A DNA stretch of 64,000 bases, from contig DATJLS010000031.1 of NCBI GenBank assembly GCA_035509315.1, positions 62,001-126,000 of the forward strand. The letters are read 5' to 3'. This stretch comes from JAKAWQ01 sp035509315. Its GTDB lineage: Bacteria > Pseudomonadota > Alphaproteobacteria > Acetobacterales > Acetobacteraceae. Of the stretch, positions 16,623 through 27,125 are shown piece by piece (the stretch's first letter is position 1; the number at the start of each line of letters is the position of its first letter). A program made the position numbers and the translations under genes. Under the pieces are notes generated by a model. That model saw only the letters and a program-made list of their open reading frames with translations, was not told the DNA's origin and searched no databases.

Positions 16623-18090
16623 TGCTCTGCCCCGCGCCGAAAGACGCCCTGATCACGCGTTCTTCGGTGAGGTCCGCGTGCGCGATCTCGTCGGTGATCA
16701 TTCCGCGATAGAAGACATAGACCCGGTCGCAATTCACGAGCTCGGTATTCTCCGTCGTGTACCAGAGGAAGGCGCGGCCTGCCTCGGCCGCGCGGTGCAC
16801 ATGCTGATAGAGTTCGTGTTTGGTGGCGATATCGACCCCGCGCAGCGGATCGTCGAAAAGGATGATATCCGCCTCGGCGGCGAAAGCGCGCGCGACCAGC
16901 ACCTTTTGCTGGTTGCCGCCGGAGAGGCTGGTGATCGGCCGCCCGATATCAGGCGTGCGGATGGCAAGCCGTGTCCGCCATTCCTGGGCGAGCGCCGCCT
17001 CACGCGCAGGGTTGAGAAAGCCGAACCGCGCCAGCGCGCGGAGCCGGCTGATCGTCGTGTTGTGTCCCACCGACCAGAGCGGGAAAATTCCCTCGGTGCG
17101 GCGATCACCGCTCACATAGGCAACCGAGCCTTTGACACTGAGGGAAGTGGCCGGACGGAAGGCGGCATCGAAGACCGCCTGCAAAAGCTCGCGCTGCCCA
17201 TGGCCGGCAAGGCCGGCAAGACCGACCACCTCGCCCGCCCTGAGCTGCACGCGGAACGATGCCCCCGCGCGCGCCGGCTGCTCGACACGGATCTGCTCGC
17301 CCACGCCTCGCCAGCCCGGCGCGTGGGTAGGCTCCGCGCCGCGGACGACACCCATCATCTCGACCAGCTGGGCCTCGGTGAGCGCATCGGCCGCGCCGCT
17401 GCCCACCACCTGCCCGTCACGCATCACGAAAACCTCATCGGCATGGCCGAGAATCTCGGGCAAGCGGTGCGAGATGAAGACAACCGCGATGCCGCGGGCG
17501 CGCGCCTCTCCGGTATAGCGCAGCAATTGCTCGGCCGCCGTCGCGTCGAGCGAGGCGGTGGGCTCGTCAAGGATGACGAGCCGCACCGGATGGTCGGTCT
17601 CGGTGAAGGCGCGCGCCGTCTCGACCATCTGCCGCTGCCCGATCGGGAGTTCGCCCACCGGTCGGCGCGGATCGATGCCATGATCCGGGAAGATCGCCTG
17701 CAGCGCATCGCCGATCAGCCGCCGGGCACGCCGCCGCCAACCGGGACCGGCGAGGGCGGGGTGAAAGACCCGCGTGTTCTCCGCAGCACTCAGGTTCGGG
17801 CAGAGAGAGAGCTCCTGGAACACGCAGCGAATGCCGAGCGCGCTCGCGCGCCGCACGCCATACCCATCCCCGACCGCGTGGCCGGCGACGCGGATCTCCC
17901 CGGCATCGGGCGCGAGCGTGCCGGCGAGGATCTGCATCAGCGTCGATTTTCCGGCGCCGTTATGGCCGACGACGCTCACCATCCGGCCCGACCGGATCGT
18001 AAGATCGACGCCGGCCAGAGCGCGGACGGCGCCGAAGCTCTTGCTGATGCCGCTGAGACGGACGAAAGCGTCGCCGGCTTCGTCCGTCAT
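16612..18090 (-). CDS. Sugar-type ABC transporter ATPase with two nucleotide-binding domains
   Basis: A 492-residue RbsA/MglA-type ATPase. Domain 1 has Walker A GHNGAGKST, a signature region ELPIGQRQMVE and Walker B LVILDEPTAS; domain 2 has a degenerate Walker A (GLAGHGQREL, usual for this family), signature LSGGNQQK and Walker B ILFDDPLRGVD. The start at 18090 (MTDEAGDAFVRL) is chosen because homology begins there, although its ribosome-binding site is poor and a GTG further upstream is possible. It lies 44 bases after a substrate-binding gene and overlaps the first permease, forming a complete importer. Confidence 0.9.
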   Translation of the reverse strand: MTDEAGDAFVRLSGISKSFGAVRALAGVDLTIRSGRMVSVVGHNGAGKSTLMQILAGTLAPDAGEIRVAGHAVGDGYGVRRASALGIRCVFQELSLCPNLSAAENTRVFHPALAGPGWRRRARRLIGDALQAIFPDHGIDPRRPVGELPIGQRQMVETARAFTETDHPVRLVILDEPTASLDATAAEQLLRYTGEARARGIAVVFISHRLPEILGHADEVFVMRDGQVVGSGAADALTEAQLVEMMGVVRGAEPTHAPGWRGVGEQIRVEQPARAGASFRVQLRAGEVVGLAGLAGHGQRELLQAVFDAAFRPATSLSVKGSVAYVSGDRRTEGIFPLWSVGHNTTISRLRALARFGFLNPAREAALAQEWRTRLAIRTPDIGRPITSLSGGNQQKVLVARAFAAEADIILFDDPLRGVDIATKHELYQHVHRAAEAGRAFLWYTTENTELVNCDRVYVFYRGMITDEIAHADLTEERVIRASFGAGQSIAV

Positions 18091-18134
18091 GCGGCGCGCC
18101 GCCAGATCGACGACAACGTTATCGGCGACAATGC

Positions 18135-19214
18135 CTAAGGCACGCCGTTCGGAATCGGCGATGCCGGCGGGACCGCGTTGGAGAGATTGGCGGCGATCAG
18201 CTCCTGCGTCCATTTCTGGCTGTAGAGCGGCGTCGAGACACCACCCTCCGGCACCGCCTTGAGCCAGGAATCGAGATCCTGCTGGTCGATGACGAGGAGA
18301 GGCACATTGACGGTCTTCGGCACTTTCGCGCCGGCCAGAATCTGCTGGGCGACCCAGAAGGCGATCGAGGAAACCCCGGGCGCGGAGGAGAGCGAGAAGG
18401 TGGGGTACCCGCCCGGCGCCCCGGAGAGCTGCTTCCAGAGGGCCAGCTCATCCTGGCGGTTGCCCATGATGATCAGAGGTGTCGGCCGTCCTGCCGCCTT
18501 GAACGCCTGATAGGTGCCGTAGCCGTCTCCGCCCTGGGTCACCACCGCGTTCACGGTCGGCAGCGTTGGCAGGATGCCGGCAACCTCCTTCTGGGCGATC
18601 GACTGCGTCCAGTTCCCGTGCACCGAGGCGACGAGCTTGATGCCGGGATATTTGGCGAATCCCTCGACGATGCCCTGATGGATGTCGTTATCGACCGAAG
18701 TGCCGGCGATGCCGCGCACCTCGAGCACATTGCCTTTGTCGCCAAGCTTGCCGGCGATATAGTCAGCCTCCATCTTGCCCATATCGACATAGTTGTACGC
18801 CACCTTGTAGGCGCAGGGCGCCGTGGCGAGGCTGTCGAACACCACCACGACGATATGGGCGTTGCAGGCCTGCTGGATCACGCCATTGAGCGCGGTGGGC
18901 GAGGCGGCGTCGATCACGATCGCCTTCCAGCCTTCGAGCGTGAGATCACCGATCTGCGAGGCCTGTTGCGGCGCCGAATTGTCGGCGTTCACCACTTTGG
19001 TCTTGGCGACGACGTCGCCCGAGACAGCTTGCTGAGAGGCGAGGCTCCACATCTTCAGCATCTGCTGGCGCCAGCTGTTGCCGGCATAGGAATTGCTGAG
19101 CGCGATGCCATCCTGCGCCGTGCTCACACCGGCGGCGCGCGCCGGAGCACCGGCGAGCATGAGGGGCAGCGCGGCGCCGATGGCCGCTCCGATCAGGTGT
19201 TTCTTGAGTTTCAT
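18135..19214 (-). CDS. Periplasmic substrate-binding protein (Peripla_BP_4), paralog 1
   Basis: A 359-residue sugar-type periplasmic binding protein with a signal peptide ending in APARAA. The frame has the family features IGDLTLEGWKAIVIDAASPTALN, IVVVVFDSLATAPCAY and the hinge region VTQGGDGYGTYQAFKAAGRPTPLIIMGN. GGGGAG lies 9 bases before the ATG. It is highly similar along its length to the next gene upstream (19483-20562), so the pair arose by tandem duplication. The ligand is unknown; the fold handles pentoses, hexoses, polyols and autoinducer-2. It directly precedes the ATPase and permease genes. Confidence 0.88.
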   Translation of the reverse strand: MKLKKHLIGAAIGAALPLMLAGAPARAAGVSTAQDGIALSNSYAGNSWRQQMLKMWSLASQQAVSGDVVAKTKVVNADNSAPQQASQIGDLTLEGWKAIVIDAASPTALNGVIQQACNAHIVVVVFDSLATAPCAYKVAYNYVDMGKMEADYIAGKLGDKGNVLEVRGIAGTSVDNDIHQGIVEGFAKYPGIKLVASVHGNWTQSIAQKEVAGILPTLPTVNAVVTQGGDGYGTYQAFKAAGRPTPLIIMGNRQDELALWKQLSGAPGGYPTFSLSSAPGVSSIAFWVAQQILAGAKVPKTVNVPLLVIDQQDLDSWLKAVPEGGVSTPLYSQKWTQELIAANLSNAVPPASPIPNGVP

Positions 19215-19230
19215 GACATTTACTCCCCAG

Positions 19231-19330
19231 AGCGTGAAGACCGGAGGTGGATTCACCGCAGGTCTGAATCACGCGCCAAAACAAATGACCGAAACGGGAT
19301 GGGTGAGCATGAGTGAATGCATCCCGCTCC
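19231..19330 (+). repeat. Dispersed repeat family 1, copy D
   Basis: Matches copies A, C and E: AGCGTGAAGACCGGAGGTGG, then GCAGGTCTGAATCACGCG, then the core ACGGGATGGGTGAGC...GCATCCCGCTCC. It lies just upstream of the downstream binding-protein gene, between the two members of a duplicated pair. Confidence 0.75.
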
Positions 19331-19482
19331 AGCGGCCGGGCCGTGCGGACAGGCCGGCGAGGGTTCGCCCCGGAAACGCCGTGCCCGTCTCAGATCATCC
19401 GGGCCCGCATCCGTTATCGTGGCTGAGCGGATAGGGACCGACAAGTGAGGGTAGGGGCACGGGCCTTCTGCTCTTCGCCGGG

Positions 19483-20562
19483 TTACGGCGCGCGGGTCGG
19501 AATGGGTGACGGGGGCGGAGCCGTGTTCGCGAGATTCGCGACGATGAGCTTCCGGGTCCAGTCCTGGTCATAGACACCCGTGGCCACGCCGCCCGGCGGC
19601 ACCACTTTCAGCCAGGCACCCAGATCCGCCGCCGTGACAACGACGAAGGGCACATTGACGATTTTCGGCACCTTCGCACCAGCCAGGATCTGTTGCGCGA
19701 CCCAGAAGGCGATGGAGGAAACGCCGGGGGGCGAGCCGATCGAAAAGGTCTCGTACCCGCCCGGCGCATCGGAGAGCTGTTTCCATAGGGCAAGCTCGTC
19801 CTGGCGATTGCCCATGATGATGAGCGGTGTCTTCCGTCCGGCAAGCTTGAACGCCTGATAGGTGCCATACCCGTCTCCGCCCTGCGTCACCACCGCGTCC
19901 ACCTTCGGCAGCGTCGGCAGGATGCCGGCAACTTCCTTCTGCGCGATCGACTGGGTCCAGTTTCCGTGCACCGAGCCGACCAGCTTGATGGCAGGATATT
20001 TGGCGAAGGTTTCAACGATGCCCTGATGAATGTCGTTATCGACCGAGGTTCCGGCCACGCCGCGCACCTCGAGCACATTGCCCTTGCCGTTGAGCCGCTT
20101 GGCAACATACTCGGCTTCCGACGTGCCCCAGTTCACATAGTTCAGCGCGACCTGATAGGCGCAGGGCGCGGTGGCGAGGCTGTCGAACACGACCACCACG
20201 ATATGCGCGCTGCAGGCCTGCTGGATCACGCCGTTGAGCGCGGTGGGCGAGGCGGCGTCGATCACGATCGCCTTCCAGCCTTCGAGCGTGAGATCGCCGA
20301 TCTGCGAGGCCTGTTGCGGCGCCGAATTGTCCGCATTCACCACCTTGGTCCTGGCGATCACGCCGTCCGCGATGGCCGCTCTTGAGGCGAGGTCCCAGAT
20401 GGCCAGCATCTGCTGGCGCCAGGTGTTGCCGGCATAGGCATTGCTGAGCGCGATGCCGTCCTTCGCCGTGCTGAGATCGGCGGCGCACGCCGGAGCACTT
20501 GCCAGCGCGAGCGGCAGCGCGGCGCCGACGAACGCTCCGATCAGGCATTTCCTGAGTTTCAT
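19483..20562 (-). CDS. Periplasmic substrate-binding protein (Peripla_BP_4), paralog 2
   Basis: A 359-residue exported binding protein, signal peptide MKLRKCLIGAFVGAALPLAL with an ACAA cleavage site. It is co-linear and nearly the same as the 18135-19214 product, sharing long blocks such as NADNSAPQQASQIGDLTLEG and GNWTQSIAQKEVAGILPTLP. Differences cluster in the C-terminal 60 residues and in the region after CAY, which could change ligand or docking. A repeat-bearing gap of 268 bases separates the pair. The start at 20562 has TTGGGGAA upstream. Confidence 0.88.
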   Translation of the reverse strand: MKLRKCLIGAFVGAALPLALASAPACAADLSTAKDGIALSNAYAGNTWRQQMLAIWDLASRAAIADGVIARTKVVNADNSAPQQASQIGDLTLEGWKAIVIDAASPTALNGVIQQACSAHIVVVVFDSLATAPCAYQVALNYVNWGTSEAEYVAKRLNGKGNVLEVRGVAGTSVDNDIHQGIVETFAKYPAIKLVGSVHGNWTQSIAQKEVAGILPTLPKVDAVVTQGGDGYGTYQAFKLAGRKTPLIIMGNRQDELALWKQLSDAPGGYETFSIGSPPGVSSIAFWVAQQILAGAKVPKIVNVPFVVVTAADLGAWLKVVPPGGVATGVYDQDWTRKLIVANLANTAPPPSPIPTRAP

Positions 20563-20577
20563 CCCATTCTTCCCCAA

Positions 20578-20632
20578 GATGAACAAGGCCACGACGGATC
20601 GCCTCGTGCTTCCGCCAAGGCTATGAAATCGA
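20578..20632 (-). repeat. Repeat family 2, copy 2
   Basis: Read on the minus strand this matches the 11416-11475 element: TTTCATAGCCTTGGCGGA, a variable loop, GATCCGTCGTGGCCTTG then TTCATC. The stem is less perfect than in copy 1. It lies between two binding-protein genes of the ABC cluster. Confidence 0.6.
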
Positions 20633-20637
20633 TTGCG

Positions 20638-20684
20638 AACGGAAGCGGGAGCGTGGCGAGCAAACGTCGTCACGCTTCCGCGGC
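20638..20684 (-). terminator. Hairpin between binding-protein genes
   Basis: An inverted repeat GGAAGCGGGAGCGTGGCGAG / GTCACGCTTCC, 13 bases after the stop of the 20697-21827 gene. Shares GAGCGTG/CACGCT arms with the hairpin at 9776. It could end or attenuate transcription between the two halves of the ABC cluster. Confidence 0.5.
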
Positions 20685-20696
20685 CGGGTGGCGCTG

Positions 20697-21827
20697 TTAC
20701 TTGCCCCAGATCTTTCGGTATGCGCTCTCGTAGCCATTGGTCGGGTCATAGAGATTCTGCGGCCCGCCATCGCTGTTGAGATTGTCGTGCACGAAAAGGT
20801 GCACCGGATCGACGAAGCCGCTCGGCGGCGCCCCGGCAAAGGCGCGATTGAGCTCATCGATCGTCTGCCAGCCCTGCATGCGGAGCGGCTCGGCCACAGT
20901 CGCCACTTGGTATTGCTGCGAACGGATGCGCTCGAAGGCGGAGACCGATCCATCGCCGGCGGAGATGCTGAAGGGCGGGCTCGTGTCCGAGACACCGGCC
21001 GATTGCAGCGCGGGGGCCATGAAGTCGAAATAGAGATCGTTGATGCCGATCGAATAGGTCCATTTCTTGCCGTACTGCTCGAGCAGCGCGGTGGTGAGCT
21101 GGCCCATGCGCGAGGAGACATAGGCGAGCGGTGTATCCTTGAGCGCAAGCAGCGTGCATGCCGTGCATTTCTTGAGCCACGCCACCATTGCGTCGGACTT
21201 GGCGATCGCGACCTTGTATTCGGAGTCGGTGAAGATCACCACGCCGGCATGGCCGTCGGATTGGGCCACCGCATAGAGTGCCGCCGCCTTGCCGACATCG
21301 GGGGGGTTGGTGGTGACGTTCCAGAACACGTACGGGTTGTGCAATGTCCCGGCTGTTCCGCCGGCGTGCCAGCCGACCACCTTGATCCCGAGCTTCTCCG
21401 CCTGCTCGACGAGCGGAGCCGACTGGATCGCATCGACGCTGCCGAGAATGATCCCATCCGGCTTGAGCGAGATCGCCTGGGAGAGGGCCGCGTTCTGCCC
21501 CGAGACCGTGCCCGCGCCATCAAGGATGCGGAAGTTCCAGCCGATGATCTTTGCCGCCTCTTCCGCGCCCATGCCGACACCGCGCGCGCCGCCATTGCGC
21601 ATGTCGTTCGCGACATAGACCACGGTCTTGCCGGGAACCGCCTTGGGCCCGGTGGTCGGGCCGGTCCAGGGGATCACGGGATTCGTCACCTCGGCCACGT
21701 ATTTCTTCGCGTATTGAAGGAACGAATCGTCGGCATGCGCGCGCGCCGCGAAAAACGTCGTGGCGGCGGCAAGGCCGAGCGCACCTCGCCATATCAGGGC
21801 GGTGGCCCGGCGGATCTTTTCCTGCAT
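20697..21827 (-). CDS. Periplasmic substrate-binding protein, second type, paralog 1
   Basis: A 376-residue exported protein (signal peptide with ARAHADD cleavage region) of the sugar-type periplasmic binding family but clearly distinct from the pair downstream. Features are KTVVYVANDMRNGGARGVG, the SLKPDGIILGSVDAIQ strand and VVGWHAGG. A Cys pair in KKCTACTLL, also present as KCAGCRIL in its neighbour, may form a disulfide. It is closely related end to end to the next gene upstream (21903-23033). It belongs to the 24116-25705/23069-24103 importer. Confidence 0.88.
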   Translation of the reverse strand: MQEKIRRATALIWRGALGLAAATTFFAARAHADDSFLQYAKKYVAEVTNPVIPWTGPTTGPKAVPGKTVVYVANDMRNGGARGVGMGAEEAAKIIGWNFRILDGAGTVSGQNAALSQAISLKPDGIILGSVDAIQSAPLVEQAEKLGIKVVGWHAGGTAGTLHNPYVFWNVTTNPPDVGKAAALYAVAQSDGHAGVVIFTDSEYKVAIAKSDAMVAWLKKCTACTLLALKDTPLAYVSSRMGQLTTALLEQYGKKWTYSIGINDLYFDFMAPALQSAGVSDTSPPFSISAGDGSVSAFERIRSQQYQVATVAEPLRMQGWQTIDELNRAFAGAPPSGFVDPVHLFVHDNLNSDGGPQNLYDPTNGYESAYRKIWGK

Positions 21828-21902
21828 CGTTTCTGCCTCCTTTCTTGCGGCTTTCGCGGGCTCGCAGCCCCGTTCCAGCTTCTCGTGCTGCGCGCGGGCG
21901 GC

Positions 21903-23033
21903 CTATTTCCCCCAGATCTTGCGGTATTCGTCCTGATATCCGTTCGCCGGATCGAACACGTTCTGCGGCCCGCCATCGGCGCCGATATTGGCGTGGATGA
22001 AGAGATGCACCGGATCGACGAAGCCGCTTGGCGGCGTGCCCGCGAAGGCGCGGTTCAGCTCGTCGATCAATTGCCAGCCTTGCAGGTGCAGCGGCTCGGC
22101 TACGGTCGCGACCTGATATTGCTGCGTGCGGATCCGCTGGAACGCCGAGGAGGAGCCATCGCCGCCCGAGATGTTCCAGGGATGCCCGTCGCCCGGGATG
22201 CCCGCCGCCTGCAGCGAGGGACCCATGAAATCGTAGTAGAGATCGTTGATGCCGAGCGAATAGGTCCATCGCTTGCCGAACCGTTCGAGCAGGGAGGTGG
22301 TGAGCTGGGGCATCCGGTTTTGGGTCTGGCCGAGCGGCGTATCCACGGTCGTCAGGATCCGGCAGCCGGCGCATTTGCGGATCCAGCTTGCCATCGCATT
22401 CGATTTCGCGATCGCCAGCGCGTATTCGCTGTCGGTGAAGATCACCACGCCTGCCTGTCCGTCCGAGGTAGCGACGGCGTAGAGCGCGGCGGCCTTGGCA
22501 ACCTCGGCCGGGTCAGTCGAGACGTTCCAGAAGACATCCGGATTCGTCATCGTCCCCGCTTTCGGCCCGGCATGCCAGCCCACCACCTTGATGCCCGCCT
22601 TCTCGGCCTGCTCGATCAGCGGCGCGGACTGCACCGCGTCCACGCCGCCGAGGATGATGCCGTTCGGCTTGAGCGCGATCGCCTGGGAGAGCGCCGAGTT
22701 CTGGCCCGAGACCGTGCCTTGCCCGTCGAGGATGCGGAACTTCCAGCCGATCACCTTCGCCGCCTCGGCCGCCGCCTCCGCCGCACCGCGCGGGCCGCCA
22801 TTGCGCTGGTCGGTCGAGACATAGACGACTGTCATGCCCGGGACGGCCTTGGGCCCGGTGGTCGGGCCGGTCCAGGGAATGTTCGGATTCGTGACCTGAG
22901 CGATGAATGTCTTCGCGGATTGGACGAAGGCGTCATCGGCGCGCGCCGTGCCGCCCATGAGCCCCATCGCGACGGCAACCACCATCGCCGAGACTGAAAT
23001 TCCCCCAGCCATCCGAAGAACTTTTCTTGCCAT
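21903..23033 (-). CDS. Periplasmic substrate-binding protein, second type, paralog 2
   Basis: A 376-residue exported binding protein, paralog of 20697-21827. Shared blocks include NPNIPWTGPTTGPKAVPG, GIKVVGWHAG, GVVIFTDSEYALAIAKSNAM and the C-terminal GFVDPVHLFIHANIGADGGP, and both end in YRKIWGK. The N-terminal signal segment is MARKVLRMAGGISVSAMVVA with a TARADD cleavage region. The gene follows the permease by 35 bases. Conservation of the same Cys-x-x-Cys motif in both paralogs suggests it matters for folding or ligand binding. The ligand is unknown. Confidence 0.88.
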   Translation of the reverse strand: MARKVLRMAGGISVSAMVVAVAMGLMGGTARADDAFVQSAKTFIAQVTNPNIPWTGPTTGPKAVPGMTVVYVSTDQRNGGPRGAAEAAAEAAKVIGWKFRILDGQGTVSGQNSALSQAIALKPNGIILGGVDAVQSAPLIEQAEKAGIKVVGWHAGPKAGTMTNPDVFWNVSTDPAEVAKAAALYAVATSDGQAGVVIFTDSEYALAIAKSNAMASWIRKCAGCRILTTVDTPLGQTQNRMPQLTTSLLERFGKRWTYSLGINDLYYDFMGPSLQAAGIPGDGHPWNISGGDGSSSAFQRIRTQQYQVATVAEPLHLQGWQLIDELNRAFAGTPPSGFVDPVHLFIHANIGADGGPQNVFDPANGYQDEYRKIWGK

Positions 23034-23068
23034 CTGGACGCTCCCTTGCCTCGCTTCTTATTGGATAT

Positions 23069-24103
23069 CTATGTGCCGCCGCCGCGCTTGGTCGCCGCGT
23101 AGCGGCGCTGCGCCACGCCTGCGAGCCCGATCGCGATCACCAGCGTGACGCCGTTGAAGAGCGGCTCGACGAAGAAGGTGCCGCCAAGCTGCTCGATTCC
23201 GGAGATCCCGACGGCGAGGATCACCACCGCCACCACCGTGCCCCAGACATTGACTCGCCCCGGCTTGATCGTGGTCGAGCCGAGGAAGGCGCCGACCAGC
23301 GCGGGCAGCAGATATTCGAGCCCCACGCTCGCCTCGCCGATCCTGAGCTTGGCCGCGAGCACCACGCCGGTGAAGGCGGTGAGAAAGCCGGAAGCGACGA
23401 AGACGCCCATCACATAGCGCCGCACCGGGATGCCGTTGAGCTCGGCGGCGCGCGGATTGGCGCCGATCGCATAGAGGTGTCGGCCGAGCGGCAGCCGTTC
23501 GGAAACGATCCAGAGGATCACCGCGACGATGGCGACATAGAAGGCCGGGATCGGAATGCCGAAGAACGAGAGGTCGTTGATGTCGAGGAAGGCCTTCGGC
23601 AGCGTGCCGATCACCTGCTGCCCACCGGTGTGCCAGAGGGCGAGCGCATAGATGATCGTTCCGGTGCCGAGAGTCGCGATGAAGGAATCAATCTGGGCGA
23701 TCTCGACGAGAAGGGCGTTGATGAAGCCGCTCACGGTGCCGGCGAGCAGCACCAGCACCACGGCCACCGGCCAGGGAATGCCGTAATAGGCTTGCAGGCT
23801 GATCGCCAGGATGTGCCAGAGCACGATTCCGTAGCCGACGGTGAGATCGATGCGGCCGGCCATCATCGGAATCATCGAGGCGAGCGAAAGCAGCGCGATG
23901 ACGGATTTGTCGGCGAGCATCGAGCGCAGGTTGAGCGCGGTCGGGAAGGTTTGAGGCAGAAGGAGCGAGAAGAAGATGATCAGCGCCACCGTGAGCAACG
24001 GCAGCCCATAGACCGTGAGACGCCGGCGCAGCGCCGCGCCCGGCGACATGGCGCGAAATTCCGCGCGGGTCGGCTCGAGCGCATTGGACTTCAACGACAG
24101 CAT
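23069..24103 (-). CDS. Sugar-type ABC transporter permease (RbsC family)
   Basis: A 344-residue inner-membrane permease with eight to ten hydrophobic segments. Family blocks are ALLSLASMIPMMAGRIDLTVGYGI, the cytoplasmic loop YAIGANPRAAELNGIPVRRYV and LEYLLPALVGAFLGSTTIKPGRVN. It lies between the ATPase (12 bases upstream) and a binding-protein gene (35 bases downstream). As the only permease of this set it probably works as a homodimer with the 24116-25705 ATPase. Confidence 0.92.
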   Translation of the reverse strand: MLSLKSNALEPTRAEFRAMSPGAALRRRLTVYGLPLLTVALIIFFSLLLPQTFPTALNLRSMLADKSVIALLSLASMIPMMAGRIDLTVGYGIVLWHILAISLQAYYGIPWPVAVVLVLLAGTVSGFINALLVEIAQIDSFIATLGTGTIIYALALWHTGGQQVIGTLPKAFLDINDLSFFGIPIPAFYVAIVAVILWIVSERLPLGRHLYAIGANPRAAELNGIPVRRYVMGVFVASGFLTAFTGVVLAAKLRIGEASVGLEYLLPALVGAFLGSTTIKPGRVNVWGTVVAVVILAVGISGIEQLGGTFFVEPLFNGVTLVIAIGLAGVAQRRYAATKRGGGT

Positions 24104-24115
24104 ATCCGCCCTCCT

Positions 24116-25705
<1,590 letters not shown>

Positions 25706-25913
25706 CCTCGGACGTTCCTCGGCAGCCTGGCCTTGCTGGCCCGGTCTGCGATGCGACCGCACGACTCCCATCCGGAACGCATCCGGGACGAAGACCGCGC
25801 ATAATCAGGCAGACAGTCAGACAGCACAGTATCGTGGCCGTCCGCGCGGGCCAAGCCCGGCCCGTGGCCCCTTGTGTGCGCTTCAGAGCGTTGGCACTGC
25901 AATATCGGCGGGG

Positions 25914-25927
25914 GCATCATATGATGC
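25914..25927. promoter_or_regulatory. Perfect 14-bp palindrome, possible operator
   Basis: GCATCATATGATGC in the 282-base gap between the minus-strand chromate transporter and the ABC cluster, about 210 bases upstream of the cluster's first ATG. The length and symmetry fit a dimeric repressor site, but no regulator gene is nearby and no promoter elements are clear. Confidence 0.3.
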
Positions 25928-25987
25928 TGGCGTATCGTGCTGCATGTGCGAAAGAAACTCTCGGGGAACGGATCGACGGTGCAACGC

Positions 25988-26515
25988 TCAGTGGCCGAGA
26001 TACCGGACCAGGCCGACCACCAGGCTGCAAAGAATTAAGAGCGCCGGGTTGACCCGTGTCGTCATCAGCAGCGCGAAGACGATCAAGGCCATCACCCCAT
26101 GGATCCAGCCATGCACGACGCCCTTCGCCATGGTGATCGAGCCGGCGAGCAGCAGCCCGATGGAGACGGGCGCCAGCCCACGCTGGACGGCCTGCCGCCA
26201 CGGCCAGCCTTCCAGCCGCGCCCAGGCCCGTCCGATACCGAATGTGAGGAGGGCGGTGGGGAGGAAGAAGGCGATGACGACGGCGAGTGCGCCCACCGGC
26301 CCCGCGACCCATTCCCCGACCGAAGCGACCATCATCATGTTCGGCCCGGGCGCCAGCTGGCCCACACTGTAAAAGTGAATGAGCTCGGGAAAGGTCAACC
26401 AATGATGGACGGCGACCGTAAGCGTCTTCATTTCGGGGAAAGCGGCCATGCCGCCGCCCACCGTCAGCAGGGAGAGGTACGCGAAAACGGCGATTAGAGC
26501 CGGAAGCGCTTTCAT
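25988..26515 (-). CDS. Chromate transporter, short-chain ChrA subunit (C-terminal type)
   Basis: A 175-residue membrane protein of the CHR family. The N-terminal block FAYLSLLTVGGGMAAFPEM and YSVGQLAPGPNMMMVASVGE are the CHR signature, followed by three hydrophobic segments. Short-chain CHR proteins work as pairs encoded side by side; the partner lies 7 bases upstream. They are linked to chromate or other oxyanion efflux by exchange with sulfate. No chrB regulator is visible, so a role in chromate resistance is inferred from family only. Confidence 0.9.
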   Translation of the reverse strand: MKALPALIAVFAYLSLLTVGGGMAAFPEMKTLTVAVHHWLTFPELIHFYSVGQLAPGPNMMMVASVGEWVAGPVGALAVVIAFFLPTALLTFGIGRAWARLEGWPWRQAVQRGLAPVSIGLLLAGSITMAKGVVHGWIHGVMALIVFALLMTTRVNPALLILCSLVVGLVRYLGH

Positions 26516-26522
26516 TCCCGAC

Positions 26523-27125
26523 TTATCCTGCGGTCATCGGGCGCGGACGCCGCCACCAAATGGCAAGCGCTCCGACCAGGAGGAGCGCGACCAGAACCGA
26601 GAGGTGCAGAAGGTTCACGGCGATGATGGTGAGAGCCACGAACAGGAGATCGGCGACTCCACTCAGCGACTTGCGGGCAAGATCGGCCGCGACCGAAAAG
26701 ACGATACCCACCGCGGCCGCGGCGATACTGCCGAGAAGCACGGCCACGATCGCATGATCGCCGCGCCGCGCATAGATGAAGGCGGCGAGAGTCATGATCA
26801 CGGCACCGGGCAGGCAGATGCCGGTGATCGCGGCGGTGGCGCCCCGGGCCCCGCGCAACCGGTCCCCCATCAGGATCGCCATGTTCGTTCCATTGAGCCC
26901 CGGCAGCGCCTGACACATCGAGAGCATGCGGACGAATTCCGCATCGCTCACCCATTGCTTCCTGCCGACGAGGCTGCGCCGCAAATAGGCGACGAGGCCG
27001 CCGCCGATGCTCGTGGCGCCGATTGCGAGGAAAGCAAGGAAGATCTCGCTCACCGCGACGCGGCCGGTGCGATCATCTCTCGGTTGCGGCGGAACGACGA
27101 TCTCTCTCTCGCCCCGATCACTCAT
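26523..27125 (-). CDS. Chromate transporter, short-chain ChrA subunit (N-terminal type)
   Basis: A 200-residue membrane protein, the second half of the CHR pair. It has the signature FLAIGATSIGGGLVAYLRR and MCQALPGLNGTNMAILMGDRLRG, with five or so hydrophobic segments after residue 25. A 25-residue charged N-terminal tail precedes the domain. Its ATG lies 8 bases inside the end of the CYTH-like gene upstream, so the two genes are probably co-transcribed and coupled. Confidence 0.9.
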   Translation of the reverse strand: MSDRGEREIVVPPQPRDDRTGRVAVSEIFLAFLAIGATSIGGGLVAYLRRSLVGRKQWVSDAEFVRMLSMCQALPGLNGTNMAILMGDRLRGARGATAAITGICLPGAVIMTLAAFIYARRGDHAIVAVLLGSIAAAAVGIVFSVAADLARKSLSGVADLLFVALTIIAVNLLHLSVLVALLLVGALAIWWRRPRPMTAG

